Positions 44,303-55,499 are shown, counted from the first letter of the stretch. The stretch: DNA of 64,000 nt from Ephydatia muelleri (GCA_013339895.1 JABACO010000112.1:1-64000), one strand, 5' to 3'. Notes: a model not told the origin generated them from the letters alone. Numbers and translations: made by a program.

Positions 44303-44457
44303 AGGTAGTAGGCAGAGAACGCTGTATAGCACTTCTCAATGATCTGTGGACTTTCCAGGATGTGCATGGCCCACTTCTTGCACTTCCACCCTCCTCCACC
44401 TCCGCAGCCTTTGGGGAGAGGGGCCTCTCCAACAATGCTTTCGCCACAGCCTGAGAA
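44303..44457 (-). CDS. Exon-like segment with WKCKKWAMHIL motif, right
   Basis: This is the mirror of 9362-9515 with the same protein motif. The same caution about the importin-7/8 resemblance applies. Confidence 0.3.
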
Positions 44458-45115
44458 ATCAGAGAATAAAGAATTTGCTACAGTCACACAACATGATAAC
44501 ATATATCTCATGCCCACAGCCCATATGTACATGTAGGCCATCTCCACTAAAAATGAATTGGGGGGGGCGGGGGGGGCCGGCACACATATCACCACTGTAC
44601 TCTCCCTCACCACCATAGCCTAGATGTACACACACATCAATGTGAGGCACACTTTTCTGTATGAGTGTAGCCAACAGATTGGGTGGTAAATTATAGCTGT
44701 TGAAGGGTGTTGATATGCTGGTATGCTTATGCAATGGGTATCAGGGTTTTGATATGTTGGATGCAGGCTGCTGATTGGTGTAGATATGCCTTGCTAGGCT
44801 GTTGATGAGCATTGGATATGCTTGTGCATAGGTCATGTGGTCACATAGTATCAGAGATGGATATGTGAGCAATCTAGGCTTGTGTGCAAGGTTACTGTAC
44901 TGGACTTCCCCCCCAGTGGACCAGACAGACAGGACCACTCGCACATTCTTGTTCACCCTCCTGAAGGTACAGATAGGTACGCAGAACTGTCAAAAGTGCT
45001 TGTTCTCAGGACAGTCTCTATGGTCATGAAACTGCTTGTGCCACATGGACAGGTCATCAGCAAACGCAGCTGTTCCCATCAGAGCCTGCAGTGGTGCTCC
45101 AGCTGTTCAAATATG

Positions 45116-45139
45116 CCCCCCCCCCCCCCCCCCCCCCCC
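45116..45139. repeat. Poly-C run (24 C), right
   Basis: This is the mirror of the left-arm poly-G run and is five bases shorter. Confidence 0.95.
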
Positions 45140-45367
45140 GTGTGACCCAGCAGGGAAATGGCCACCGACACCCCTGCTGAGTCTGAAGTGGACTGAAATA
45201 TCCTAGAAGATGGGTGGCTTGAGCAGGGCCTGCAGTGGGCGGAGGGAGCTCTGGGCTTTGGGGTGATGCTAGTGGTGGCCAATCTAGCTTAAGGTCAGAA
45301 AAGGCCTAGTTTAGGTGGTGGGGGAGTGGTGAGAGGGGGAGGAGAGCATATGTACAGGTGGGCTTAC

Positions 45368-45469
45368 ATCATGATGGCCAACATTAGCAGTGGGCTTTGT
45401 GTGGAGTATGAGGTTCAGCTGCTTGCTTAGCCACACCTCCTCAAAGTAGTTCGGCAGTGACTCTATGGC
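45368..45469 (-). CDS. Internal exon of an unrecognised host gene, right
   Basis: This is the mirror of 8339-8440, with identical splice sites and length. The rest of the gene would run on the minus strand from here toward 44280. Confidence 0.45.
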
Positions 45470-46110
45470 CTTGTTGGAATACAGTTAATATTTACATGCA
45501 CTTACATGTACGTATTGTGTACACTATACAGAGAGTAGAAAATATCAGCACTGAGAACACGCAGAGGGAGAAACCTTAAGCCCACCTGCATCAAGGCCTT
45601 GTACAATCTTTGGTCTGACAATGAGTTTGGACTCTTGTGGAACCTAGCAAAAGGAAATACCTCATACTTGTACAGCCTTTGGTGAAGAACCACAGAGGGT
45701 GACAGAATCAGAAATCTCATTAGCTAAGGCAGGTATTTTCAAGAAAGCATGTGACATTCTTCTCTCAGCAGGCATAGCTCCAAGCAACGATAACACAATT
45801 CCAAACATCCAAGCTGCCCACCTCCACATGTTCCCCAGATTCCTACGCCCCGATATCCATTGGTCCTGATTTTAACATCCTAGGAGTTTCACAGTCATTT
45901 CCAGAAGGATCAGCTGCAGATCCATCAGGGCTCAGAATCCAGCACCTTTTAGTCAGCTGTTAAAACCCTACGGAGCCAAATAATGAAGCCATATATCTGT
46001 CACACATTCATAGCACTAATTTATGTGATGTTTAATGTGACTGCTAATATATACCAAGCTGTTTATGCAGTAACATCATCCTTCTATAAGGACCATTTTA
46101 ACCACTTCAT

Positions 46111-46308
46111 ATGTTACAGTTACTAACACATTTATGTGGTATGGATGTAGCCAGGCTTGATTCATCTACGAATGAGATATCATCCACTCTGCCGATTAAT
46201 ACCTGTTCTAATAATGGCGCACCCAGCGTATCCTCGGAAGCAGATTCTGTGTGGAGTCTTCCCCCCTACTGTGAATCCAGTGCACCAAACTTTTTGTGGG
46301 ATGAGTAG
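46111..46308 (+). other. Possible 5' ORF of the reverse-transcriptase relic, right
   Basis: This is the mirror of 7500-7697. It ends about 75 bp before the first recognisable reverse-transcriptase segment. No function is assigned. Confidence 0.25.
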
Positions 46309-46383
46309 ACAGTGAGACTTTTTCTCATTCTTTGGAAAGTTGCTATTCTGAGGTTGTTCATTAGAAAAGGTATTTTTTCAGGC

Positions 46384-48189
46384 TTCCTTTTGGACATGTA
46401 GGCAATTGTGTTGTAAAGGAGCTAACTAGACTCTTCAATTCTTTTGCAAATGCAAGTGCTTTAGAGTCTGTTGCCTTAAAAGCAGCTGTGGTTCTACCTT
46501 CTCTGCTCCTTCAACGAACTCATGCAAAATCTAAGGCTAAAGAGGATGTGGTACATTTAAAGCGACGGCTCACGCTTTGGCTCAAAGGTGATCTTAACAC
46601 CCTACTTGTTGAGGGTCGTGCAATTCAGCATCTACTCTCCAGAAAGAGAACTATTACTCGGACTAGATCAGCCTCCATGGGAGAGAAGGCTCGCATTTTT
46701 GCGAAACTGATGATGGAAGGGAAGTCAAATCAGCACTGAGAATGATTGCTAATGATGAATGTATTGGTGTTCTTCCTCTTACAGATGAGGTTTTACAAAG
46801 CCTAAAGGGCAAACATCCTACCAGGAAAGAGGCTATTCACACTGCTTTGGTAGCTCCAAACTCTCCTCCTGAACTAGTCCCACATATCATACGGTTTGTT
46901 ACCCTAAATGCAGAGCTGATTCGCAAGGTCTCAATGGAAACAGAAGGTGCTGCTGGTCCTTCTGGTTTGGATGCAACTGCTTGGAGACACCTTTGCTGTT
47001 CATTTCAATCCTCCTTTGATCTCTGTGCTGCATTAGCCTCTGTTGCCAAAAGAATCTGTACTACCTTTATAGACCCTAAATGTCTCTCAGCTTTTGTTGC
47101 CTGTCGGTTGGTTCCTCTTGATAAATGTCCAGGTGTGAGGGCAATTGGTATTGGGGAAACAATATGGCGTATCATTGGGAAGGCCATCCTGGCAACCATT
47201 GGGCGGAATATCATTGATGCTGCAGGCCCTCTTGTGTTATGTGTGGTCAACAAGCTGGTTGTGAAGTAGCAGTACATGCCATGAGTTCTCTATATGATTC
47301 CCAGACAACAGAGGCAATTCTACTGGTTGATGCATTTAATTCCCTCAATCGAGAGGTTGCTCTTAGAAATATCCAGCATCTTTGTCCTTCACTTTCAGTT
47401 GTTCTAATTAATACCTATCGTGAAGACATTGATTTATTTGTTGATGGTGCAACATTGCTTTCAACTGAAGGAACCACTCAAGGTGACCCATTAGCAATGG
47501 CAATGTATGGAATTGGCATTTTGCCACTCATTAAGAAGTTACAAACTTGCGATGTCACCCAAACTTGGTATGCAGATGATGCAGCAGCTGCTGGGTCAAG
47601 AGCTTACATTCGATGCTGGTGGGACATGATAACCAAAGCTGGACCAATGTTTGGATACTACCCTAATGCCTCGAAGACTCACCTCATTGTAAAACAAGAG
47701 TATGTGCAATCAGTGAAAGGTCTGTTTGATGGTTCTGGAATCACAGTAATTGCTGATGGTGATAGATACCTTGGTGCTGCCATAGGGACGAGAACCTACA
47801 TTGAACAGTATGTCAAAAACAAAATCTCTGAATTTATTGGTGAGGTAAAAATTCTATCAGCATTTGCACTTACCCAACCTCATGCAGCATACTCTGCATT
47901 CTGTCATGATCTCATTGGGAAATGGACTTACCTTGCTCGAACCATACCTCACAGTAGTGAACTCTTCATACCTCTTGAGAATGCCATAAGAACTATTTTT
48001 CTACCTTCCCTCACTGGTCAAAGCCCATTCAATGACAACTATCCTGTTCCAATAAAATTGCAAAAGCCCAATTTCTCTTGCATTGACCCATTTTATTTTT
48101 ATGGCAATTCCTTGGAACTTTTTAAGGGCGATTGGATTTTAGCAATACCACACACACACGCACATACATACACACACCGAGATATATAG
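46384..48189 (+). pseudogene. Decayed non-LTR-like reverse transcriptase
   Basis: Three consecutive reading frames together make one reverse transcriptase. The first (about 46384-46739) is N-terminal and contains CVVKELTRLFNSFANAS. The second (46742-47269) includes GVRAIGIGETIWRIIGKAI, the region before the palm. The third (47239-48189) has palm motif A (LLVDAFNSLNR), TTQGDPLAMAMY and the active site YADD at 47569-47580, then LGAAIGTRTYIEQYV and QPHAAYSAF. The breaks are at about 46733 and at a GT duplication near 47243. It looks like a family of repetitive reverse transcriptases common in cnidarian and sponge genomes. I cannot name the clade, and no endonuclease or integrase is visible. Confidence 0.8.
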
Positions 48190-48197
48190 CAGCTTAC

Positions 48198-48785
48198 CAT
48201 GGCGTAGGTCTTCCTTATACCGCGGTGTCCCATTTGGTCGTTGTGATAAAAAGCGATTATGTGGCTAAAGTTTTCCAGCCGCGCTACCAGCCTGAGTGAG
48301 TAACTGGCCGCGCCCTTGAGTTTTCCCGCGTCCAATCTCCCCCTGACAGCTGGTACGGCCAGACACGCCCCGATCAGGAAGAACTCCGACTTCTTTACCC
48401 AGTGTTTCAAGCGCGCAGTGGTCTCTCCCCCCCTCAGCGTTTCGGCAATCTTCTCGTATAGAGTGTTTCTGATGACTGCGCTCCCCCGACGTAACGTTAT
48501 TTCGGGCCAGGTGTCGTCAAGGAACTGCTGGAACGCACGTCCATTTTGCAGCGTCGAGACGAATGCGGGCGAGGGCGAGAAGCAAACGGAAGAGAAGGGG
48601 GATGGGGACGAAGAGGGGGGAAAACACGAGAGGGTTGCGATCGGTACCGCAGGAGAATAGTACCCTGGCTCCGCGTATCCAGGGCAGCAACAGGTAAGGA
48701 GAGAGGTGTGGTACATCGGTACGGGTATTCGCTCTGCTGTCTCGCACACCTCGGCAAGTGCGTTAAGGAAATCAGTGTGTGACAT
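48198..48785 (-). CDS. First exon of an unrecognised gene with integrase-zinc-like end
   Basis: A continuous 196-codon exon starts at ATG 48785 and ends at a clean splice donor (ATG|GTAAGC). The N-terminal part is Ser/Pro-rich. From about residue 75 it becomes helical (NGRAFQQFLDDTWPEITLRR). The last 30 residues read YHNDQMGHRGIRKTYAM, which resembles the first half (two histidines) of the H2C2 zinc module in front of retroelement integrases. The two cysteines would lie in the next exon, which I cannot find. It may be a domesticated integrase-type gene or a relic. A hairpin MITE sits directly upstream. Confidence 0.4.
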
Positions 48786-48842
48786 TGTTTCCTTTTTTTT
48801 TTTTTTTTGTATTGGTGCCTACCGGTACGCTATGTTTCGCAG

Positions 48843-48941
48843 TAGTCTCGTACCCAGACCCACATCGCAGCTGCGGATGGATTACATCACCGCTACGCGT
48901 AATCCATCCGCAGCTGCGATGTGGGTCTGGGTACGAGACTA
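48843..48941. mobile_element. 99-bp hairpin MITE with 9-bp target duplication (right)
   Basis: This is the mirror copy of 4859-4956, flanked by GTTTCGCAG on both sides. One arm has an extra C compared with the left copy, so its two arms match better. Confidence 0.85.
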
Positions 48942-49600
48942 GTTTCGCAGCAACGATTGTCGAGCGTTTTTAACCGGTACGGCTTTCCCGCCAGAGGCTG
49001 GGGCGCGCTCAGTCATTTAATATATGCATGCCATCTTATAGCTTACACAAGGTGATTTTCTAACTTCTGAGTTCTTCTCAAAAAGTGGTCCCCACCCCCA
49101 AGTCATCCATCCATCAGGTCTCTTGTACAGCTGAGGGTAGTAGTCTTCTCAAGAGAGGGAGGTAAATGGAAGCGATCATGGAACTCTGAGCCCTGGAACC
49201 TATTTTCACTGTCGTGAGATGACAATCCACCTCCTTGCCCTGTGGGGTAATAGGAGGGGGGGTTACACTGCTGCAGGATGGAAGAGGGGCTATTTTGGGG
49301 CAAGGGGAGGTGCCTTCTTACCTTGTACTGAAAGCAAAGGTCAAGCACGTTGAGAAAGGTGGTCAGCCTGAGGAGACCAAGAGGTGCATCACATGACAGC
49401 CATGTTGTGATCATGTGATGCAGTGACTAAACTGCTAATGGAAAGAATTGTTAACCACTAATTATGTTCTTGAGAAGCAGAGGAGAAGGTTGCGTGTGGT
49501 TCCTAAACTCTCACTGCTCATACCATCTGTCAAGTCCTGCAGTGTATGTACCTCAGGGTAAAGGTCACCACGCCCACCCACATCAACATCAGGCTAAAGC

Positions 49601-49695
49601 TAGTCTCGTACCCAGACCCATATGTACGTAACGATGATCATCGCTTACAGTATGACATCACGTACTTAGGGTCTGGGAATGAAGTCGTGAGAAAT
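49601..49695. mobile_element. Hairpin-MITE relic, right copy 2
   Basis: This is the mirror of 4103-4200. It begins with TAGTCTCGTACCCAGACCC. Confidence 0.55.
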
Positions 49696-49737
49696 GGTTC
49701 TTAGAATGTCGTTGGAATGTACATTGTTACATAATAG

Positions 49738-50118
49738 TTGTGTCGTCACAAATTCCGACCTACGTCACTGATTCAAAATCAATTATGGTCTACTGCCGTA
49801 CTTCGGTCGAAAATGATAGATCTACTAAATCACGCGTCTTGTAGGGAAGGGATAGCGGTACTGGTATGTCAGCTAGCTGTAGGCATTTGTGCAGAGGAAG
49901 CAGTAGGGGAATTCAGTTGTGGCTACGTATGCAAGAAGTGCTTCGATGCAGTCATAAAGTACCAGGCTAAGAAAAAAGCGTTCGTTGCGCTAGAGAAGGA
50001 CCTGCTTGGTAGGCTATCTGCAAAGACGATGCAATCAGGTGAAGGCAGAGGAGTCAAGCGTCCCCGCGTATCAGATTCAGCTTATGACGAAAAGCCTAGT
50101 GTATGTGCACATGCATAG
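49738..50118 (+). CDS. Cys-rich ZAD-like domain protein (unrecognised)
   Basis: A 126-codon ORF that is identical at the protein level in both arms, unlike its neighbours, which suggests real coding sequence. Around residues 35-75 it has spaced cysteines ending in CGYVCKKCFDAV, followed by a basic helical stretch (YQAKKKAFVALEKDLLGRL) and a Lys/Arg-rich tail (GVKRPRV) that could be a nuclear signal. Cysteines followed by a long helix recall zinc-binding ZAD-like modules at the N-terminus of DNA-binding and transposon-derived proteins. The spacing is not a clean ZAD and I do not assign a family. Upstream lies a hairpin-MITE relic. Confidence 0.45.
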   Translation: MCRHKFRPTSLIQNQLWSTAVLRSKMIDLLNHASCREGIAVLVCQLAVGICAEEAVGEFSCGYVCKKCFDAVIKYQAKKKAFVALEKDLLGRLSAKTMQSGEGRGVKRPRVSDSAYDEKPSVCAHA

Positions 50119-51107
50119 ACTGCACATAGACGCCAGACTGATTGATGAGTGAGATAGATAAGACTGTGTGTGTGTGATAACTAAGCAGCAGTGGTGCATG
50201 ATGAGTCTACCTTTTATGCTAACTCTGACCATTGTTATATGGGGGGTGATGATGAAACCAACTCTCTTAAGCAGAAGTCACTAGAGCAATCAATCATGGT
50301 TTCCGACTTCATAGATGGGTTGAACGGGTATTTGGAATTTCAAGGCAATATGGCAAGGTGTGCCCTTGAGGAAGACTATTTTTTCAAACGGTTTGATTTC
50401 ATGCAGGCCAATGTGGCATTGAGAGACTTCATGTGTTAATTTATTCATAATTTTTGGTATTAAATGTAAACAGAACATAGGCGCATGAAGCCTTACGTGG
50501 CTAATAAACAGCTGAGCGCTTCCTGTTCTGCAATATGCATTTGACATCGTGCAGCTTTGGAACCCTTGGAAAGTGCTTTGCCATTACATACACTAAAGTC
50601 CAAACGGTGCGCACAGTTTCCAGTGAACTTCTTTCGTTGCGTTCCAAGTTGGCTTCGACTGATATTTGTTCACATCATGCCTGCACAAGTACTCTGTTCT
50701 ACACCCAGCAAAAAATCCGTACAAGATCTATGCACGATCGTTTCGTCAAATTTACATCTGTACTATAATCAAATTACGATGGTAGCAAAGAAGCAGCACG
50801 GTGCACCGTCAAAGTGATCATATACGATCGTTCAATATCTTAGATTATAATAAATATACATTTATGCATGAATCTATTTGCTTAATTAATATGTACATCG
50901 TTCTCTTGATCGATCAGGAGCATGCACGTATATAGTTTTTTTTCCGATAAGCACTCATTCTTGTCCATTCTAATAATGTACCGCCAAATACGAAAATTTC
51001 AGATAGAGTATGAAAAGTACCGTTAGTAGTATCGAACAATGATCGTGCTTTTTCGATAGCAATCGTTCATTGAAAAAAAGAATTAAAAAAATTAGTACGA
51101 TTTGTAA

Positions 51108-51411
51108 TGACGGATGAACCGTAACTTCGATCCCTGCATGTATCATTGTGCCGCTCCACATCTCCCGTGCAAGTGACGCATAGGCGTATTGGCTGTATCG
51201 GTACAACGTAGAGTCTTGATAGTTACGTTACAGCCGTTTATAACCGTTAACCTAGCAGACAGAATACGCAATGACTACTTCGTTTATAAATAAATTATGC
51301 GCGGTAGAAATTAAATTTTTGTCTTGATTGCGATATTATATACGCGTGTTTGATATTCAATTTGAAAAAGAAAGCAAGATGACCGCCTATGTATGGGCCA
51401 TTTTTCCATAT
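51108..51411 (-). repeat. Dispersed repeat, copy in right arm
   Basis: This is the mirror copy of 2385-2692 and lies in reverse orientation relative to 54318-54725. Confidence 0.7.
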
Positions 51412-51488
51412 GTACCGTACGCCAATGTTAATTGCGTGCGATGCAAATGTTACGTACCGCTACTGATAGAGGTGGGTGTGCTTTAGCC

Positions 51489-51583
51489 TAGTCTCGTACC
51501 CAGACCCATATGTACGTAACGATGATCATCGCTTACACTATGACATCACGTGAGAAATGGTTCCAGTGCGCGCGACGGAATGT
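51489..51583. mobile_element. Hairpin-MITE relic, right copy 1
   Basis: This is the mirror of 2214-2309. It starts with TAGTCTCGTACCCAGACCC and then has the CGATGATCATCG palindrome. The sequence after it (CACGTGAGAAATGGTTCC) recurs in part beside the second relic. Confidence 0.5.
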
Positions 51584-51705
51584 TGTTGCACCAATCAAAT
51601 TGCAGCGATCTGTGACGTGGACATTTCAATGCTTTGGCCATCAGCTATAATTGCATTTCTAGCATGCCAATTGTGAAACTACACCCAAAGTCCGGCGTGA
51701 TTGGA

Positions 51706-51990
51706 ATGTCAACGTTATTAATAGACGGTGTTATCGCTCATGCATCAGAAAGGCTTGGCTACTCCGCTCTTCGGCCAAACGAGTATAAGGCTATAAAATC
51801 AATCCTAGAAGAAAAGGATGTGTTTGTAACCGGGGAGCGGATAATCCTTGTGCTATGCCATCTTTGCTTTTGACGATATGTATAGTCACGTAGGTAGCAT
51901 TGCCCTGATTGTGTCTCCTTTGAAGGCTCTAATGAAGGACCACGTAAGTCCCTTAGTTGCAACTTTGATGGTGATTTGATTTTCACCACA
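51706..51990 (+). pseudogene. RecQ-type helicase N-terminal fragment (broken)
   Basis: One frame reads ERLGYSALRPNEYKAIKSIL then EEKDVFVTG, which matches the start of the helicase core of RecQ proteins: the Q-motif region (LGY..LRP.Q) and the strand before Walker A. After a frame change it reads SLCYAIFAFDDMYS, then IALIVSPLKALMKDHV, which matches the end of motif I and motif Ia (VSPL..LMKDQ). The GSGK of Walker A is missing at the junction, so this cannot be an active ATPase. No later helicase motif follows. RecQ-like fragments are common as transposon cargo or processed relics in invertebrate genomes; I infer a relic. The assignment rests on motifs read by eye. Confidence 0.55.
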
Positions 51991-53149
51991 TATGGTCTTA
52001 TTATTACCACATAAGGTGACCCAGCAGCTGTTCTAAGGAAAATGTATGGTAACTTTCCCAGTGATACTAATACCAAATTTCATTTAATTCTGAGAGGGTG
52101 CAGTGTTATAAACTAAGCGTCATTGACATGGAATGACCCTATTGTCTAGCACATAAAATAGTGATTGCTATATGAAAACATCCAGATCTGCCATTAGCTT
52201 GGATTGTTATGAACTTGATTCACAAGCTCTTATCATTATATATGCCTAATGGGTTCTCTTCATACAATTCCTCGCAGCCAATGAACTTTTAACTTCTCAA
52301 AGCTAGCTTGGTGTGGCTATCTCAATGCAAGGGTAGCATTACTACTAAGTTCAGGGAGAATAATGTGACGCCTCGTGCCCCAACTAAAGGGGGCGATTCC
52401 TTCGCCTTCGGCGGGAAAAACGTTGAAGAGGCAGAGGTAAAGATGGAGACAGGTGTATTTTGATGCCAGAATCGGCGGCTTTGCTTAGTCGCCTTCGGTG
52501 ACCCCTTAAACCCTTAAATTCTTCCAAACCCTCGCCTGTTACCACACGCTGCTTTTATGTTGGGATTGCCTCTTATAACCATGGCAACTATAAATTGTGG
52601 GTTGCCTAAGCTATGTGACCCTCAGTCTGTGATTGCTCTTCTAAGGGTATGTACTTCATTCTACAGGCATTTGATGATAATGTGCTTCACTGCTCTCTGG
52701 AGACTAAGCTAACCACACACGCTTGCAGTCAAGCCCAACTTCGCCTCAAGTTTGGAGTTGTGCTCCCTGACCATGCATGCACAAGCAGCCTACACTGCCT
52801 CCTTGTCTACCTCATTTTAACACCAATCTCCCCATCAGAGCTGACTATGCAGTGCCTATGTGATGCCATCATATTATTCAATGGGATTTTATGGGAAGGT
52901 AGCATGCAGTGATCACTCTCTGTACAAGTTACTTGCCATCATTAGCACAAGCTATCCTCAGCCATAGAGAAAGCTGGCTTCCTTTCCGTGCTTGGTGGAG
53001 CATTCACAGTAGACAAGGCCAGACTACTAGTGCATGGCTGAGGGCACAATCATCTCCAAAATAGGGGTTAGACCTGCCGCCCAATGAAGTCCTCCTAGCT
53101 CAAGATGGAAGGGTGTGTCTACACAAAAAACTGGATGCATTAGTTTTGT

Positions 53150-53777
53150 GCCTCCTTCCTCCCTCCTCCCCTCCTTCCTCCCTCTCCTCCCTCCCTCCTC
53201 CCCTCCTTCCTCCCTCCTCCCTCCCTCCTCCCTCCCTCCTCCCCCTCCTCCCTCCCTCCCTCCCTCCCTCCCTCCTCCTCCCTCCCTCCCTCCTCCTCCC
53301 TCCTCCTCCCTCCCTCCTCCTCCCTCCCTTCCTCCTCCCTCCTCCTCCCTCCCTCTTCCCTCCCTCCCTCCTCCTCCCTCCCTCCCTCCTCCTCCCTCCC
53401 TCCCTCCCTCCCTCCTCCTCCCTCCCTTCCTCCTCCCTCCCTCCCTCTTCCTCCTTCCTCCCTCCTCCTCTCTCTCTTCCTCCTCCCTCCTCCTCCCTCC
53501 CTCCTCCTCTCTCCCTCCCTCCTCCTCTCTCCCTCCCTCCTCCTCTCTCCCTCCCTCCTCCTCTCTCCCTCCCTCCTCCTCTCTCCCTCCCTCCTCCTCT
53601 CTCCCTCCCTCCTCCTCTCTCTCCCTCCTCCTCTTACCCTCCCTCCTCCTCCTCCTCCCTCCTCCTCCCTCCTCCTCCCTCCCTCCTCTCTCCCTCCTCC
53701 TCTCTCCCTCCTCCTCTCTCCCTCCTCCTCCCTCCCTCCTTCTCCCTCCCCCTCCCTCCCTCCCTCCCTCCCTGCAG
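53150..53777 (+). repeat. Polypyrimidine tract ending at a 3' splice site
   Basis: About 630 bp of CCT/CTCC/CTCTC units is almost free of purines on the + strand and ends CCTGCAG at the acceptor of the next exon. It would form an exceptionally long polypyrimidine tract of an intron. Pure strand asymmetry allows triplex (H-DNA) structures. Confidence 0.92.
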
Positions 53778-54398
53778 GCACACTGGAAGGGGGCGGATCA
53801 CATCGGGGAGTTTGCCGATGATGTCATCGAGCTGCTCAAACTTGAAAGGACAGAGCAATTTGCATTTTGGGTCTTGAGCACATTTGGTCTGATTCCCATT
53901 CTGCAGTCCGTGGCCACCAGGGTGGAGTCTATGCTGCTCTCTGCCGTCGGAGCGAAGGGGAGTGGTCTCCTGATCGCGCGCCTATTGGACGCCCAGCCGC
54001 TAAGGGTGTACCCCTCCCCTGTTGTCATGGCAACGAGCAGAGAGGTGGTGAAGAGAATACCGCTCTACACTGTCCCCAGTCTCGTGTGCGAGTCTGCCCT
54101 GAGGGCGATGAGCAAGATGGACGCAACCTTTGCCATTGCAGTAGCTCACAAGGCCCTTGTGGCAGAACTAGCTACTCCTACTGCCACACCCACCCACCAG
54201 GACGACCACACCACTGAGCTCTACTGTGCCGGGATGTGTTGTGGTCTCCGGTCTACTGCTGATTACCTCGGGGATACTGTTGATTCAGGGTGCATCTTGG
54301 AGGAGTTGTACAGCATATGGAGAAATGGCCCATACATAGGCGGTCATCTTGCTTTTTTTTTCAAATTGAATTTCAAACACGTTTATAATTTACGATAA
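53778..54398 (+). CDS. Terminal exon of an unrecognised helical protein
   Basis: Starting after the TGCAG acceptor there are 206 open codons to TAA 54398. The protein part (AHWKGADHIGEFADDVIELL, VGAKGSGLLIARLLDAQPL, VPSLVCESALRAMSKMDATF) is Ala/Leu-rich and helical, resembling solenoid-type proteins. I do not recognise the family. A stretch with repeated Thr (ATPTATPTHQ) follows, then YCAGMCCGLRSTADYLGD. The last 24 codons, from about NGPYIGGHLAFF, are encoded by a dispersed repeat that also occurs outside genes (2385-2692), so the natural C-terminus has been replaced or lost. The first 49 codons were also copied to 42393. Confidence 0.6.
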   Translation, partial: AHWKGADHIGEFADDVIELLKLERTEQFAFWVLSTFGLIPILQSVATRVESMLLSAVGAKGSGLLIARLLDAQPLRVYPSPVVMATSREVVKRIPLYTVPSLVCESALRAMSKMDATFAIAVAHKALVAELATPTATPTHQDDHTTELYCAGMCCGLRSTADYLGDTVDSGCILEELYSIWRNGPYIGGHLAFFFKLNFKHVYNLR

Positions 54399-54725
54399 AT
54401 CAGACTGATTGTGAATATGTGCTTTATAAGATTATACCATGAACCATTCGTAAACTAAAATCAAGACAAAAATTTAATTTCTACCGCACATAATTTATTC
54501 ATAAACGAAGCAGTCATTGCGTAATACCTTGCGTCATCTTAGAATTATTTAACAGTATGTCGTTATAAACTTTAATAGCTGTGACGTAACTATCAAAGAC
54601 AATTACAATTATAATTGTACTGATACACAAATTAAAATTAACTTATCAGCTGTGCATCACTTGCACTGGAGAAGTGGAGCGCATCAATTAGGCACAATGA
54701 TGCATGCAGGGATCGAACTACGTAT
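54318..54725 (+). repeat. Dispersed repeat, third copy (overlaps exon end)
   Basis: It aligns with 2385-2692, starting at ATGGAGAAATGGCCCATAC and ending near GCAGGGATCGAACTACG. It has extra internal AT-rich insertions and many substitutions, so it diverged long before the arms were duplicated. Confidence 0.7.
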
Positions 54726-54910
54726 GCCCTTCATGCTTTCATCTTCTGAGACGCAGGTGTTTTGGTGAGTATACTATGTGAATTTAGTAGCGTAGCCCCC
54801 CCTCCCCAAGTGGGCTACATGTACATGTCCATAGCTGTGTCCAGCGGCGTAGTCAGTTACATCGTATACGTGAATATCACAACAGGAGAAGCAGGCATGT
54901 TGGGCATGTG

Positions 54911-55000
54911 TGTGTGTGTGTGTGCATGTGTGTGTGTGTGCATGTGTGTGTGTGTATGTGTGTGTGTGATTGTGTGTGCGTGTGTATGTGTGTGTCACTG
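54911..55000. repeat. (TG)n microsatellite
   Basis: TG runs broken by CATG and TATG. Cys/Val ORFs here are artefacts. Confidence 0.9.
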
Positions 55001-55108
55001 ACTGTATATACATGCATAGATAATCTATGATACATGTACATGTATGTGTGATGTCATTGTGTGCAATCTCGTTATGTGATGTCACCCTTTTCCCCCTCCT
55101 TCCCCCAG

Positions 55109-55338
55109 CACCGGATGGATTTGATGCTGTGTCGGTGCAGAATGTGGGCTCCACCTACATCATTGTGTCTTGGGACTTGCCAACTGACAGTAATGGCATC
55201 CTCATCAACTTCAGTTTGTATTGCAATGGTGCTCTGGCGGGTGTCCTGCCCCTTACTGTGATCAGCTACGACACCACCGGCCTCCTCTTCACTTTGTACA
55301 TGTACATGTATGTCACTGTGTGCAACATGCGCAAATAA
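55109..55338 (+). CDS. FN3-domain exon
   Basis: An acceptor (TTCCCCCAG) opens an exon with one FN3 domain: PDGFDAVSVQNVGSTYIIVS, then WDLPTDSNGILINFSLYCNG, and YDTTGLLFTLYMYMYVTVCN, including the W-x-x-P, NG-I and GL...Y positions typical of FN3. The form NGILINFSLYCNG recalls usherin-type or other long adhesion FN3 arrays. It may end at the stop at 55336-55338 or use an unseen donor. Neighbouring exons are not certain; an open segment near 55395-55480 could be next. It is on the same strand as the FN3 gene at 39.5-41.2 kb, but linkage is not shown. Confidence 0.55.
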
Positions 55339-55499
55339 CAGTGTGCATGGTACATGTATATGATCTGTGCTCAGTACGTTATCTGTTGGACAGGTCCTCC
55401 AGTCACGCCCACAGGCACTGCACTCCAGTTGGAACGTGGTGTTGGGCGTCATCAGTGCTGCAGCCAGCCTGCCCAGGTACACTTCAATCACTTAGTTTG

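Larger units (their letters stand above)
32470..53793 (-). repeat. Right arm of the inverted duplication
   Basis: This is the counterpart of the left contig and the better copy: several ORFs are longer here, namely the retrotransposon pol, the reverse transcriptase C-terminus, the membrane-protein tail and the H2C2-like exon. Unlike the left contig it continues on both sides, into the rest of the Gypsy element at 32470 and into a coding exon at 53778. It can therefore serve as the reference version for gene models in this duplicated part. Confidence 0.93.

Noticed and set aside
53113..53777. Pro/Ser/Leu-rich and Glu/Gly/Arg-rich ORFs over the CT tract
   Set aside because: Low-complexity pyrimidine/purine tract; the real coding part begins only at 53778.
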